Notes: a model not told the origin generated them from the letters alone. 64,000 bases of DNA from CAVXSP01 sp963764505 (GCA_963764505.1 CAVXSP010000001.1:2666001-2730000), one strand, 5' to 3'; positions 30,098-39,612 are shown, counted from the first letter of the stretch. Made by a program: numbers and translations.

Positions 30098-31663
30098 CTA
30101 CTTCTCCTTCCGCGTCGCCGTCAGATCGAGCACGGCATCTCCAAGTCGCTCGACCAGGTCGCCGGCGATGAGGGCGGTCTCGCCTTCGTCGGCTTCCGCC
30201 AGGTCGCCGGCCAGCCCGTGCAGGTACACGGCCAGCTTGCACGCGCTTTCCGTGTCGAGCAGCTGGCCGGACCAGGCGGCGATCATGCCTGTCAGGACGT
30301 CGCCGCTCCCGGCCGTCGCCATTCCCGCATTCCCGGTCAGGTTGATGAACGCCTTCCCGTCCGGCGTGGCGACGATGGTGCGATGGCCCTTCAGCACGAC
30401 GTGCACCCGGTGGCCGGCGGCGAACTCGCGTGCGACGTCGAGCCGGTGCTTCTGGACGTCCTCGATCGAGCGCCCGACCAGCCGGGCCATTTCGCCGGGA
30501 TGCGGCGTGATGATGAGGTCCACGCCGTCTCGGCCGACGAGCCGCTCCGCTTCGCCCGCGAATGCATTCAGGCCGTCGGCGTCGATGACGAGCGGCACGC
30601 CCGATCGCTCGACGAGCCCCTGCACGAAGGCCGCTGTCGACGGCACGCGTCCGATGCCAGGGCCCACGGCGATGACGTCGGCACCGAGGTCGAGCACGCG
30701 CTCGAGCGCCTCGAAGGCGATCGTGCCTTCCGGGGTCTCGTCCAGGATCTCCGTCATGAACTCGGCACCGAGCGAAGCGATGACCGGCACGCACGAGGCC
30801 GGTGCCGCCACCGTGACCAGGCCGGCGCCCGAGCGGAGCGCCGCCATCGCTCCCAGGTACGCCGCCCCGGTCTTGCCGCGTGAGCCCGAGACGATGAGGA
30901 TGCGGCCGTAGTCCCCCTTGTGGGAGTCGTGTGCACGAGGTTCGACGAGCGGCCGCATCGACTCGCGCGTGAGGATCTCGACCCAGGGCCCTTCGACCTG
31001 ATCGATGACCGTCTGCGGAATGCCGATGTCGGCGATCACCAGGTTGCCGGCGAGGGCCTCGGCGGGAGGGAGCACGAGCGGCAGCTTGGGCACGCCGAGC
31101 GTCACCGTCAGCCCCGCGTGCACCGCGGGGCCGGGCACCTCCGGCGTGTCGGCCGACAGCCCGCTCGGCAGATCGATCGCCACGACGGGGGTTGCCGACG
31201 CGTTCAGGTCCTCGGCAATCGTCTGTGCGAGCCCCGCCAGCGGCGTACGGAGTCCCGTGCCGAACAGGGCATCGATGACGAGGTCGGCGCCGATCACGTT
31301 CGTGTTCTGCAGCTCCCAGGCCGCCGCGTCACGAATCTCGACGACGTCCACGCCGAGGCTCGCCAGGATCTGCAGGTTGGCGCGCGCGTCCCCTTTCAGA
31401 TCCGCACTCTGGCCGACCAGATACACCCCCGCGTCGAACGATCGCTGCAGGAGCGTGCGCGCGACCACGAAGCCGTCCCCGCCGTTGTTGCCCGGGCCGC
31501 ACAGGACCGCGATGCGCATCTCGGCGAGCCTGTCGAACGTCGACTCGAGCGTCGCGACGACCTGGCGGCCGGCGTTCTCCATCAGCACCATCGACGGGAT
31601 GCCGATCTCCTCGATCGTCCGCCGATCGGCCTCCCGCATCTGCCTGGCATCGAAGACTCGCAT
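30098..31663 (-). CDS. nnrD: bifunctional NAD(P)H-hydrate epimerase/dehydratase
   Basis: Repairs hydrated NADH and NADPH. N-terminal YjeF_N epimerase half (residues about 1-215): IPSMVLMENAGRQVV, LCGPGNNGGDGFVVAR, ALFGTGLRTPL. C-terminal carbohydrate-kinase-like dehydratase half: GDYGRILIVSGSRGKTGAAYLG, VIDADGLNAFAGE, and NAGMATAGSGDVLTGMIAA. 521 residues is standard for the fusion. Divergent from the class IV aminotransferase with a 133-base gap, and upstream of tsaE. Confidence 0.95.
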   Translation of the reverse strand: MRVFDARQMREADRRTIEEIGIPSMVLMENAGRQVVATLESTFDRLAEMRIAVLCGPGNNGGDGFVVARTLLQRSFDAGVYLVGQSADLKGDARANLQILASLGVDVVEIRDAAAWELQNTNVIGADLVIDALFGTGLRTPLAGLAQTIAEDLNASATPVVAIDLPSGLSADTPEVPGPAVHAGLTVTLGVPKLPLVLPPAEALAGNLVIADIGIPQTVIDQVEGPWVEILTRESMRPLVEPRAHDSHKGDYGRILIVSGSRGKTGAAYLGAMAALRSGAGLVTVAAPASCVPVIASLGAEFMTEILDETPEGTIAFEALERVLDLGADVIAVGPGIGRVPSTAAFVQGLVERSGVPLVIDADGLNAFAGEAERLVGRDGVDLIITPHPGEMARLVGRSIEDVQKHRLDVAREFAAGHRVHVVLKGHRTIVATPDGKAFINLTGNAGMATAGSGDVLTGMIAAWSGQLLDTESACKLAVYLHGLAGDLAEADEGETALIAGDLVERLGDAVLDLTATRKEK

Positions 31664-31796
31664 CCGTGTCCGCTCGCGTCCCCGGGGCGAGCGTACCTCC
31701 TATGCTAGACTCGCGGCAAGGCTGCAGACTCCGGTCTCGAGACCGATCGGCCGGTCCCGATCCGCGGCTGGTCCCGCGGCGCCCCCAGAAGACTCG

Positions 31797-32678
31797 ATGA
31801 ACGCCGTCGTCTCAGTGAATGGAAGGGTCACCGGCGCGAACGATGCATCGGTGTCGGTGTTCGATCACGGGTTCCTGTATGGCGAGGGCGTCTACGAGAC
31901 GCTGCGGACCTACGGCGGCGAACCGTTCCTGTTCGATCGCCACCTCCTGCGGTTGCGACGCTCCGCGGAGATGATGGCGCTGACGGTGCCGTTCGCCGAT
32001 GCGGACCTGCTGGCCGGCGTGCGCGATACGATGGCGGCCCACGGCACGGCCGGCGAGAAGTACATCCGCATTCTGCTCACGCGCGGCGTCGGCGAGCTGA
32101 GCTATCGCCCCGATGCGTGCCCCGCGCCCACGACGGTGATCATCGTGAAGACGCTGGAGCCTCCTCCGGATCGGGCCTTCTCCGAAGGCCTTCGCGTGGC
32201 GCTCGTCAGCGTCCGCCGGAACCATCCGCAGGCGCTGAACCCGATGATGAAGTCGAACAACCTGCTGAACCTGGCCCTGGCCATGCAGGAAGCGTATCGG
32301 CGGGGCGCCGACGAAGCGCTGATGTTGAATCAGGCCGGCGAGCTGGCGGAGTGCTCGCAATCGAATGTCTTCCTCGTGCGCGGCGGACGCGTCCTGACGC
32401 CGCCGCTCTCGGCCGGTGTGCTGCCGGGCATCACGCGGGAGTTCGTGCTGGAGCTGTCGGCCGAACTGCAGGTGCCCGCGTCGGAAGTCCGGCTCCAGCC
32501 CGACGACCTCTGGTCGGCGGACGAGGCCTTTCTCACGGGCACCACGCGCGAAGTCACGCCCATCGTCGCGGTGGATTCGCGTCCGATCGGGTCCGGATCG
32601 CCTGGACCGATTACACGGGCGCTGCTGGAGGCGTTTCGCCGTCGCGTGAATCGCACGCCGGCCCATGCTCGAGCGTGA
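31797..32678 (+). CDS. class IV aminotransferase (branched-chain/D-amino acid/ADC lyase family)
   Basis: PLP enzyme of fold type IV. Start ATG 31797 gives VSVNGRVTGANDASVSVFDHGFLYGEGVYETLRTY, the conserved N-terminal block. The PLP Lys is in NPMMKSNNLLNLALAMQEA; ADEALMLNQAGELAECSQSNVFLV and FLTGTTREVTPI are hallmark C-terminal motifs. 293 residues. These features do not separate branched-chain aminotransferase, D-alanine aminotransferase and aminodeoxychorismate lyase. Convergent with gcvP. Confidence 0.88.
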   Translation: MNAVVSVNGRVTGANDASVSVFDHGFLYGEGVYETLRTYGGEPFLFDRHLLRLRRSAEMMALTVPFADADLLAGVRDTMAAHGTAGEKYIRILLTRGVGELSYRPDACPAPTTVIIVKTLEPPPDRAFSEGLRVALVSVRRNHPQALNPMMKSNNLLNLALAMQEAYRRGADEALMLNQAGELAECSQSNVFLVRGGRVLTPPLSAGVLPGITREFVLELSAELQVPASEVRLQPDDLWSADEAFLTGTTREVTPIVAVDSRPIGSGSPGPITRALLEAFRRRVNRTPAHARA

Positions 32679-32696
32679 GAGGGCGAGAGTGGCGCG

Positions 32697-35576
32697 TCAC
32701 CCTTCATCCTCTGCGTGTGCATATGCCTCGACCGGCGGGCAGGCGCACATGAGGTGCCGGTCGCCGTACGGGTTGTCGATCCGCGACACGGCCGGCCAGA
32801 ACTTGCGGTGTCTCAGGCCGGGCAGCGGATAGGCGGCCTGTTCGCGCGAGTACGGGTGCCCCCACTCGTCGGCCGAGACGTCCTCCGCCGTATGGGGCGC
32901 GTTCTTCAGCACGTTGTCCCGAGGATCGGCGCGGCCGTCCAGCACCGCCTGAATCTCGCCTCGAATGGCGATCATCGCCTCGCAGAACCGATCCAGCTCC
33001 TCGAGCGGTTCGCTCTCGGTCGGCTCCACCATCAGCGTGCCCGGCACCGGGAACGAGACCGTCGGCGCATGGAAGCCGTAGTCCATCAGGCGCTTGGCGA
33101 CGTCCTGCTCGTCGATCCCTGCGCTCTTGAAGGGACGCAGGTCGAAGATGAGCTCGTGCGCGACGCGGCCGTTCGATCCGGCGTACAGAACGGGATAGTG
33201 GCGCTCGAGTCGCGCCTTCAGGTAGTTGGCGTTGAGCATCGCGATGATCGTCGCGGCCGTGGCGCCGCCGGGACCGAGCAGGCGCAGGTACCCGTACGAG
33301 ATGAGCAGAATGCTCGCGCTGCCCCAGGGCGCCGCGGAAACGGCACGCTCGCGACGGTTCCCGACGGGCACGACGGGATGGCCGGGCAGATAGGGCGCCA
33401 GATGCGCGGCGACGGCAATCGGGCCCATGCCGGGCCCCCCGCCGCCGTGCGGGATCGCGAACGTCTTGTGCAGGTTCAGGTGACACACGTCCGCGCCAAT
33501 GCCCGCCGGGCTCGTCAGCCCGACCTGCGCGTTCAGATTGGCGCCATCCATGTAGACCTGCCCGCCGCAGACGTGCACGATGTTGCAGATCTCGCGAATC
33601 CGGTCCTCGAACACGCCGTGCGTGCTCGGGTAGGTCACCATCAGGCACGACAGCCGCTCCCGGTGCTCTCCCGCCTTCGTCCGAAGATCCTCGACGTCGA
33701 TGTTGCCGCCCGCGTCACACGCCACCACGACGATGCGCAGTCCGGCCATGCTGGCGCTCGCAGGATTGGTGCCGTGGGCCGACTGCGGGATGAGCACGAC
33801 GTCCCGGTGCTCCTGGCCGCTGGCCCGGTGGAAGGCGTGAATCGCGAGCAGCCCGGCGAACTCGCCCTGTGCGCCCGAGTTCGGCTGGAGCGAAACAGCG
33901 GGCAGACCGGTGATCTCGGCGAGGGCCGCCTCGAGCTCCCGGAAGACGTCGTGATAGCCGGCGGCCTGGTCGACCGGGGCGAACGGGTGCAGGCGCGCGA
34001 ACTCCGGCCAGCTGACCGGCATCATCTCGGCGGCGGCGTTCAGTTTCATCGTGCACGAGCCGAGTGGGATCATGGCCGTGTCGAGACCGATGTCCTCGCG
34101 TTCGAGCCGGCGGATGTAGCGCATCATCTCCGTTTCGGACCGGTGGGCATTGAAGACCGGGTGCGTCAGGAACGGCGATCGCCGGCGCAGGCCCTCGGGC
34201 AGACCGTCGGCCGGGGTCGATCCCAGCCGGACGCCAGCGGCACGGGCCGGCGCGCGGGAGCGGCCGGCCGCGGCGGCCAGGATCTCGGCGATCTCCTCCA
34301 CGTCCGCGTCGCTGGTCGTTTCGTTCAGCGAGATCTGCAGGGCCGTTGACGCGGGATAGCGGAAATTGATGCCGCGCGCCTCCGCCAGCTCCCGCGTGCG
34401 CCCGACGGCGGCGTCCTCCCCTTCCAGCCTGAGGGTGTCGAAGTAGGCGCGGTTGGTCTGACGCCAGCCGGCCGACTCCGCCGCGGCCGAGAGCGCGACC
34501 GCATGTCCGTGTACGCGCGAGGCGATGGCGCGCAGGCCGTCCGGCCCGTGATAGACGCCGTAGAACGCCGCCATGTTGGCCAGCAGGGCCTGCGCGGTGC
34601 AGATGTTCGACGTGGCCTTCTCCCGACGGATGTGCTGCTCGCGCGTCTGCAGCGCCATCCGGTACGCGGGCCGCTTGCGGCTGTCGACCGAGACCCCGAT
34701 GATGCGGCCGGGCGTCTGCCGGACGTAGACCTCGCGCGTCGCGAAGAACGCCGCGTGCGGTCCGCCGTACCCGAGCGGCACGCCGAAGCGCTGCGCGTTT
34801 CCGAGCACGACGTCGGCTCCCGCCTCGCCGGGCGGCGTCATGAGCGCCAGCGCGAGCAGGTCCGTGCCCGCCGCGACGAGCACGCCCGACGCGTGCGCCC
34901 GCTCGATGACCGCGCGGAGGTCGCCGACTTCGCCATGATCGTCGGGCGACTGGACGTACATGCCGAACACGTCCGGATCGAAGGGCGCGGTCGCGACGTT
35001 CGCCGGGACGAGCGTGATGCCGAGCGGCGCGGCGCGCGTCTCGAGCACCGCCAGGACCTGCGGAAACACCCGCTCGGAGACGATGAACGTCCTGGCGTGC
35101 GGACGCTTGTGAACACGCAACAGGAGCGTCATCGCTTCGGCGGCCGCCGTGGCCTCGTCCAGCAGCGACGCGTTCGCCACCTCCATGCCAGTCAGGTCGA
35201 CCACCATCGTCTGGAAGTTGAGCAGCGATTCCAGCCGGCCCTGGGCGATCTCGGCCTGGTACGGCGTGTAGGGCGTGTACCAGCCGGGGTTCTCGAACAC
35301 GTTCCGCTGGATCACGGCGGGCGTCACCGTGTCGTGATAGCCCATCCCGATGTACGAGCGGCAGATACGATTCCGCGACGCGAGCTGCCGCAGCCGCTGC
35401 AGGTACTCGAACTCGGTGTCGGGGCCCGGCAGCCGCAGGGCGCCGTGTCGACGGATGTCGTCGGGCACGATCTCGGCGACGAGCGCCTCGAGTGACGGTG
35501 CGCCGACGATCTTCAGCATGCGCGGCAGGTCGTCGGCGCGCGGACCGATGTGGCGTTGTTCGAAGGAATCTGGCAC
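32697..35576 (-). CDS. gcvP: glycine dehydrogenase (decarboxylating), single-chain P protein
   Basis: PLP-dependent P protein of the glycine cleavage system; decarboxylates glycine and transfers the aminomethyl group to lipoyl-GcvH. N-terminal and C-terminal halves (homologous) are both present, giving about 959 residues, normal for the fused form. Hallmarks: SYIGMGYHDTVTPAVIQRN, FENPGWYTPYTPYQAEIAQGR, and the PLP Lys in HLNLHKTFAIPHGGGGPG. GTG 35576 (VPDSFEQRHIG) chosen because it matches known N-termini and lies just after the gcvH stop; longer starts overlap gcvH. Third gene of gcvT-gcvH-gcvP. Confidence 0.97.
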   Translation of the reverse strand: MPDSFEQRHIGPRADDLPRMLKIVGAPSLEALVAEIVPDDIRRHGALRLPGPDTEFEYLQRLRQLASRNRICRSYIGMGYHDTVTPAVIQRNVFENPGWYTPYTPYQAEIAQGRLESLLNFQTMVVDLTGMEVANASLLDEATAAAEAMTLLLRVHKRPHARTFIVSERVFPQVLAVLETRAAPLGITLVPANVATAPFDPDVFGMYVQSPDDHGEVGDLRAVIERAHASGVLVAAGTDLLALALMTPPGEAGADVVLGNAQRFGVPLGYGGPHAAFFATREVYVRQTPGRIIGVSVDSRKRPAYRMALQTREQHIRREKATSNICTAQALLANMAAFYGVYHGPDGLRAIASRVHGHAVALSAAAESAGWRQTNRAYFDTLRLEGEDAAVGRTRELAEARGINFRYPASTALQISLNETTSDADVEEIAEILAAAAGRSRAPARAAGVRLGSTPADGLPEGLRRRSPFLTHPVFNAHRSETEMMRYIRRLEREDIGLDTAMIPLGSCTMKLNAAAEMMPVSWPEFARLHPFAPVDQAAGYHDVFRELEAALAEITGLPAVSLQPNSGAQGEFAGLLAIHAFHRASGQEHRDVVLIPQSAHGTNPASASMAGLRIVVVACDAGGNIDVEDLRTKAGEHRERLSCLMVTYPSTHGVFEDRIREICNIVHVCGGQVYMDGANLNAQVGLTSPAGIGADVCHLNLHKTFAIPHGGGGPGMGPIAVAAHLAPYLPGHPVVPVGNRRERAVSAAPWGSASILLISYGYLRLLGPGGATAATIIAMLNANYLKARLERHYPVLYAGSNGRVAHELIFDLRPFKSAGIDEQDVAKRLMDYGFHAPTVSFPVPGTLMVEPTESEPLEELDRFCEAMIAIRGEIQAVLDGRADPRDNVLKNAPHTAEDVSADEWGHPYSREQAAYPLPGLRHRKFWPAVSRIDNPYGDRHLMCACPPVEAYAHAEDEG

Positions 35577-35602
35577 GAGCGAGGCTGTCCTGGAAGGCTT
35601 GC

Positions 35603-35974
35603 CTATTTGACGAGCTGCTCGTACGCGGCCGAGTCGAGCAGCGACGTCGCCTCGTCGGGCGCACTTGGCCGGATCCGGATCATCCACGCCTCGTGAGGCG
35701 AGTTGTTCACCTTCTCGGGATGGGTGCCGAGGTCGGTATTGACCGCGAGCACCTCGCCCGAGAGCGGCGAGAACAGCTCCGACACGGCCTTGACGGACTC
35801 GATCGTGCCGAACACCTCGCCTTGCTTCAGCGTGCGACCGACGTCCGGCAGCTCCAGATAGACGACGTCACCCAACTGATGCTGCGCGAAATCCGTGATG
35901 CCGACGAGCGCCTCGGCGTCCGTCACGCGCACCCACTCGTGCTCCTTCGTGTACTTCAGCTCTGCTGGATACAT
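35603..35974 (-). CDS. gcvH: glycine cleavage system H protein
   Basis: Lipoyl carrier protein that shuttles intermediates between GcvP, GcvT and lipoamide dehydrogenase. 123 residues; YTKEHEWVRV start, and the lipoylated Lys in GTIESVKAVSELFSPLSGEV; then NNSPHEAWMIRI. Length and motifs are standard. It lies between gcvT (80 bases upstream) and gcvP. Confidence 0.97.
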   Translation of the reverse strand: MYPAELKYTKEHEWVRVTDAEALVGITDFAQHQLGDVVYLELPDVGRTLKQGEVFGTIESVKAVSELFSPLSGEVLAVNTDLGTHPEKVNNSPHEAWMIRIRPSAPDEATSLLDSAAYEQLVK

Positions 35975-36053
35975 GGAATCCTCTTGGACCGCCGTCCGCG
36001 GCGTCGGCGCGCGGGCAGGCGGCCGAGCGATCGCCGTCCGCCTCTGCTCCAGT

Positions 36054-37201
36054 CTATGCCGAGTGGGCGGACGGTGGCTGGTGTCGTGGCCGCTTGTAGA
36101 ATGGTTCCGGTACGACCTCGGCCCGTACGCGGCGGCCGCGAATCTCGATCTCGAGCGGCGTGCCCACGGGAGCCATCGACGCTGGCACCATCGCGAATCC
36201 GATCGCCTTCTTGAGGAAGGGCGTCTGAGTGCCGCTGGTGACGACGCCCACCTGCTCGGTTCCCCGTGTCACCGGATGGCCGTGCCGTGCGATCCCCCGG
36301 TCCTTGAGCTCGAACGCGGCCAGCTTGCGTTCGCAACCGTGCGCCTTCTGGGCGCGAAGCGGCTCGGCGCCCATGAACTGGTCCTTCTGCCAGCCCACGA
36401 TCCAGTCGAGCCCGGCTTCGAGCACCGTCGTCCGATCGTCCATGTCGGTTCCACACAGTCTCATGCCGGCTTCGAGCCGGAGCGTGTCGCGAGCGCCCAG
36501 GCCGCACGGGCGTACGCCGGCGTCGCGCCCGGCCGCGAGGATCGCGTCCCAGAGACGATGCGCCTGCGCCGGCGGCACGAAAATCTCGAAGCCGTCTTCT
36601 CCCGTGTACCCGGTCCGCGACACGGTCGCGCGGACTCCCGCCACCTCTCCGACGCCGAACCAGTAGTAGCGGATTGCCGGCAGGTCGATGGCCGTCAGGG
36701 ACTGCAGGATCCCGGCGGCCCGTGGCCCCTGCAGCGCGATCAGCGCGTATCTCGAGCTCGTGTTGACGACCGCGGCGTCCATCCCGCGCTCCCGTACGTG
36801 ACGCGCGATCCAGTCGTAGTCACTGACGATGCTGCCGGCATTGACGACGAGGAGGAAATGGTCGTCGAGGAGCCGATAGACGAGCAGGTCATCGACGAAG
36901 GTGCCGTGCTGGGTGGTCAGGGCCGAGGTACCTGCGCCTGACCGACCGACAGTCTAGCCGCGTCGTTGCTCGTCAGCCACTGCACGGCCGCGAGCGCCCC
37001 GTCGCCCGCGATTTCAATCTGGCCCATGTGACTGACGTCGAACACGCCGGCGCACGTCCTCACCGCGAGATGCTCCTCGGTGATGCCGGTGTACTCGACG
37101 GGCATGTCCCAGCCGCTGAACTCGACCATGCGAGCACCGTGCGACCGGTGCCAGGCATTCAAGGGAGTCTTCTTGACCGTCGCCGGCGTGCTGAATGTCA
37201 T
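36054..37201 (-). CDS. gcvT: aminomethyltransferase, glycine cleavage T protein (frame disrupted by two extra bases)
   Basis: Transfers the methylene group from aminomethyl-GcvH to tetrahydrofolate. N-terminal half: TPLNAWHRSHGARMVEFSGWDMPVEY and GVFDVSHMGQI; C-terminal half: GYTGEDGFEIFVPP, GLGARDTLRLEAGM, LKDRGIARHGHPV. Around 36935 the frame breaks: the coding strand reads CAGGTACCTCGG where CAG-TAC-TCG-type sequence is expected (QAQYSALTTQHGTF). Two extra bases, one in GG and one in CC, explain it, and the length is 3n+2. Reconstructed 381 residues. No glycine riboswitch was recognised upstream. Confidence 0.93.
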
Positions 37202-37334
37202 GACGATCGGGGCTGTTCGAGCGCCAGCAACGCACCGGAGGCCGGCAGGACGCCTACAACGTACTATCCACGACGCTGGAGGGTCAAGACGGCGGCACGC
37301 TGGTGTCACGCTGGGACTGGCGCCTCGACCTCAA

Positions 37335-38438
37335 CTATCCCGTCGACGCCACCGGCGCGCCTGGGTCCTGGCTGGACTGGCCGGCGACCGGAGGGCGGCT
37401 GCTCGATTCGTACCCGAGATAGGACTGCAGCGTGTGGAAGCTGATGTCGAGCACGCTGCAGGCGCGGCGCTTGTTGCCGTTGCAGCGGTCGAGCACCATG
37501 CGGACGTACCGACTGCTCCAGGCGCGGAGGGACTCGTCCCGATCGGGCACGACGGAGAGGACTTTCCGGTACGGCGCGGACACCTCGTCTGGAAAGTCCT
37601 GAATCTCGAGGGTGGGTCCCGCCGCCAGCGCCACCGCGCGCTCGAGCATGCGCTCGAGCTGCCGGACGTTGCCCGGCCAGTCGTACGCCATCAGAACGTC
37701 GGCGGCACCGGGCGACAGAAGCAGCGGACGCGTCGCACGATGCCTTGCCAGGATGTACTCGGCAATTTCGGGCACGTCCTCGCGCCTCGAACGCAGGGGC
37801 GGGACATGGATCTCGACGCCGGAGAGACGGTAGAAGAGATCCGCCCGAAACACGCCGGCCCGGACCTGCACGGCCAGCGTCCGATTGGTCGCGGCAATCA
37901 CGCGCGTGTCCAGCGCGCGCGCCTGGTGCCCGCCCACGCGCTCCACCGACATGTCCTGGAGAACGCGGAGCAGCTTCGCCTGCGCCGTCGGCGACAGATC
38001 CGCGACCTCGTCCAGGAACAAGGTGCCGCCGTCGGCCAGCTCGAACTTCCCGCGGCGGCCGCGGACGTCCGTGGCCGTTCGGTCCTCGATACCGAAGAGC
38101 TCGGCCTCGAGCAGCGTTTCGACCAGCGCCGCGCAGTTGACCGCGATGAACGGGCCGCGATGCCTCGCGCTGCACTGGTGCAGCTCGTGCGCGACGAGCT
38201 CTTTGCCCGCCCCACTCTCCCCTTCGATCAGCACCGTGAAGCTCGTCGCAGCCACTCGCCCGACGCGCGCGCGCAACTCCTGCATTACCTGGCTTCGGCC
38301 CACCAGCATCGTCTCGGACTCCGGCTCTACGCCTATCAACTTTGGTGCCACGCGCCGCGGCGCGCCGGCGAGACGGAAACGCTCTGGCGCGGTCACGCTG
38401 CCGGGTAGCACGTTCCCGGAATCTACTGCCAGCGGCAC
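37335..38438 (-). CDS. sigma-54-type AAA+ regulator lacking the GAFTGA loop
   Basis: No receiver or GAF domain. AAA+ core with LIEGESGAGKELVAHELHQ (Walker A, about 73-80), GGTLFLDEVADLSPTAQAKLL (Walker B, about 138-150), VRVIAATNR-like sensor I, and a C-terminal HTH (NGNKRRACSVLDISFHTLQSYL). Where enhancer-binding proteins have GAFTGA (about 115-125), this reads ELFGIEDRTATDVRGRRGKF, so the sigma-54 contact loop is replaced. The NtrC at 41.5 kb has a normal GAFTGA. It probably regulates in a different way. 367 residues from a GTG at 38438, which overlaps the small upstream gene; a later GTG is possible. Close to a pseudopilin gene. Confidence 0.85.
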   Translation of the reverse strand: MPLAVDSGNVLPGSVTAPERFRLAGAPRRVAPKLIGVEPESETMLVGRSQVMQELRARVGRVAATSFTVLIEGESGAGKELVAHELHQCSARHRGPFIAVNCAALVETLLEAELFGIEDRTATDVRGRRGKFELADGGTLFLDEVADLSPTAQAKLLRVLQDMSVERVGGHQARALDTRVIAATNRTLAVQVRAGVFRADLFYRLSGVEIHVPPLRSRREDVPEIAEYILARHRATRPLLLSPGAADVLMAYDWPGNVRQLERMLERAVALAAGPTLEIQDFPDEVSAPYRKVLSVVPDRDESLRAWSSRYVRMVLDRCNGNKRRACSVLDISFHTLQSYLGYESSSRPPVAGQSSQDPGAPVASTG

Positions 38439-38653
38439 AGGCCGTGATAGACAGGACCGTCCTTACCCAGCCGGACAACCGACCAGGAGATTACGCATGC
38501 ACCTCGCGCCACCTCGCCCGTGGGGCGGGCCGCATCGGAGACGAACTCCACAATTTGTCCAGGCCGCAGGCGCGCGGCGCTCTCGAGCTGCAGACCGTCA
38601 GGCGTCTCCGTGACCACGCGCATCTTCTCGCCAAGCTGGATCCGTCGTCTCAC
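38423..38653 (-). CDS. small PilZ-like protein
   Basis: 76 residues from a GTG that overlaps the pseudopilin stop as GTGA, ending inside the start of the AAA+ gene. The body, RVVTETPDGLQLESAARLRPG, then IVEFVSDAARPTGEV and CVISWSVVRLGKDGPVYHGLCRW, has the beta-barrel rhythm of PilZ-type c-di-GMP-binding domains, but the RxxxR and DxSxxG ligand motifs are not clear (RRRIQLGEK at the N-terminus may be a remnant). Function is a guess from fold resemblance and position beside a pilin-like gene. Too short to be certain, but the overlapping start and stop codons support translation. Confidence 0.55.
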   Translation of the reverse strand: MRRRIQLGEKMRVVTETPDGLQLESAARLRPGQIVEFVSDAARPTGEVARGACVISWSVVRLGKDGPVYHGLCRWQ

Positions 38654-39258
38654 AGTGGCCTCCAGGTCCGGGCCCAGGCGTCGTATCTGAGTACACGGAG
38701 CCGGCCGGTGACGCCGGCGATCCGGACCGCGAACTGAGCGCCCTTGGCGGATCGCACGAAGAGCGACCCGGGCGTGCATCCGCCCGCCGGCGAAAAGCTG
38801 GCCATGTCGCTGCTCCCGAACCTGACCGCGTCATCTGACGGCGGATCCCCGTCGGGTCCCCGAATTGCCGGGTCAACCGAAACGCTGACTCCCGGAAACA
38901 GCGTGGCGAGGTCCACGTTGTCCTCGAGGCACCGGTCGGTGCCGGCAGTCAGATCCGCGCGCCGCAGGCCGTTGGCGTTGCCGTCGAGGCAGAGCCGGAA
39001 CAGCCAGCGGTCCTCCTCGCGATCGAACACGAGCCCCGCCGCTCTGCCCCGCATGACTGCCTGCTGCCTGGCGTCACGCAGGCGCCCGGCCGCGAATGCG
39101 GCTGCCTGCCGGGCGCGTGCTTCGTCGCGCGCCGAGACGGTCAACGGCACCGCGAAACCGGCCAGGAGGGCGGCCACGCCCAGGACGACAATGGTCTCGA
39201 CCAGTGACATGCCGAGCGCGGCCGACACCTCCGACTGAACGCCGCTGGTCTGGCGCAT
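38650..39258 (-). CDS. GspH/FimT-family pseudopilin
   Basis: Prepilin N-terminus ALGMSLVETIVVLGVAALLAGF with Met at +1 and Glu at +5 after Gly cleavage. Then RDARQQAVMRGRAAGLVF and CLDGNANGLRRADL, LDGNANG being typical of GspH/FimT proteins. 202 residues. Lies 16 bases after the ComEA-like gene and overlaps the small PilZ-like gene by four bases, so the three form one unit. Distant from the main secretion cluster, so it may be a second pseudopilin set or a type IV pilus minor pilin for DNA uptake. Confidence 0.85.
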   Translation of the reverse strand: MRQTSGVQSEVSAALGMSLVETIVVLGVAALLAGFAVPLTVSARDEARARQAAAFAAGRLRDARQQAVMRGRAAGLVFDREEDRWLFRLCLDGNANGLRRADLTAGTDRCLEDNVDLATLFPGVSVSVDPAIRGPDGDPPSDDAVRFGSSDMASFSPAGGCTPGSLFVRSAKGAQFAVRIAGVTGRLRVLRYDAWARTWRPL

Positions 39259-39273
39259 CGGCGTGATGCACCC

Positions 39274-39612
39274 TCAGCGCTGGGCGACTTTGGGAGTGTC
39301 CACGGTGACGAGCGGCTTCAACTTGAGGAAGCTCTTCTCGCCGATGCCCCTGACGTTCATCAGATCCTCCACTTTCTTGAACCCTCCGTTCTTCTGCCGG
39401 TACTCGACGATCCGCGCGGCGGTTGCCGGGCCGATGTTCGGCAGCCCCTGCAGTTCCGCCGCCGTGGCCGTGTTCAGATTGACTGGCGCCGCGCCAACCA
39501 CTGTCGCCGATGTCGTTGATCGGCCTTGACCGGTCTGGGCCTGGCCCGTCGCGCCGGCCAGCACGACGAGCATCATCACCACCGCACTCAACGCGAACCA
39601 GGTCCGCACCAT
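39274..39612 (-). CDS. ComEA-like helix-hairpin-helix protein
   Basis: Signal peptide (LSAVVMMLVVLAGATGQAQ), then two helix-hairpin-helix motifs: PVNLNTATAAELQGLPNIGPATAARIVEY and VEDLMNVRGIGEKSFLKLKPLV. This is the classic ComEA DNA-binding module; ComEA binds incoming DNA in the periplasm during transformation. 112 residues. It is followed by a GspH-type pseudopilin, which together suggest a DNA-uptake role, but no ComEC is in the window. Confidence 0.82.
   Translation of the reverse strand: MVRTWFALSAVVMMLVVLAGATGQAQTGQGRSTTSATVVGAAPVNLNTATAAELQGLPNIGPATAARIVEYRQKNGGFKKVEDLMNVRGIGEKSFLKLKPLVTVDTPKVAQR

Noticed and set aside
37202..37334. Glycine riboswitch upstream of gcvT
   Set aside because: I looked for the conserved aptamer elements in this 133-base gap and did not see them.
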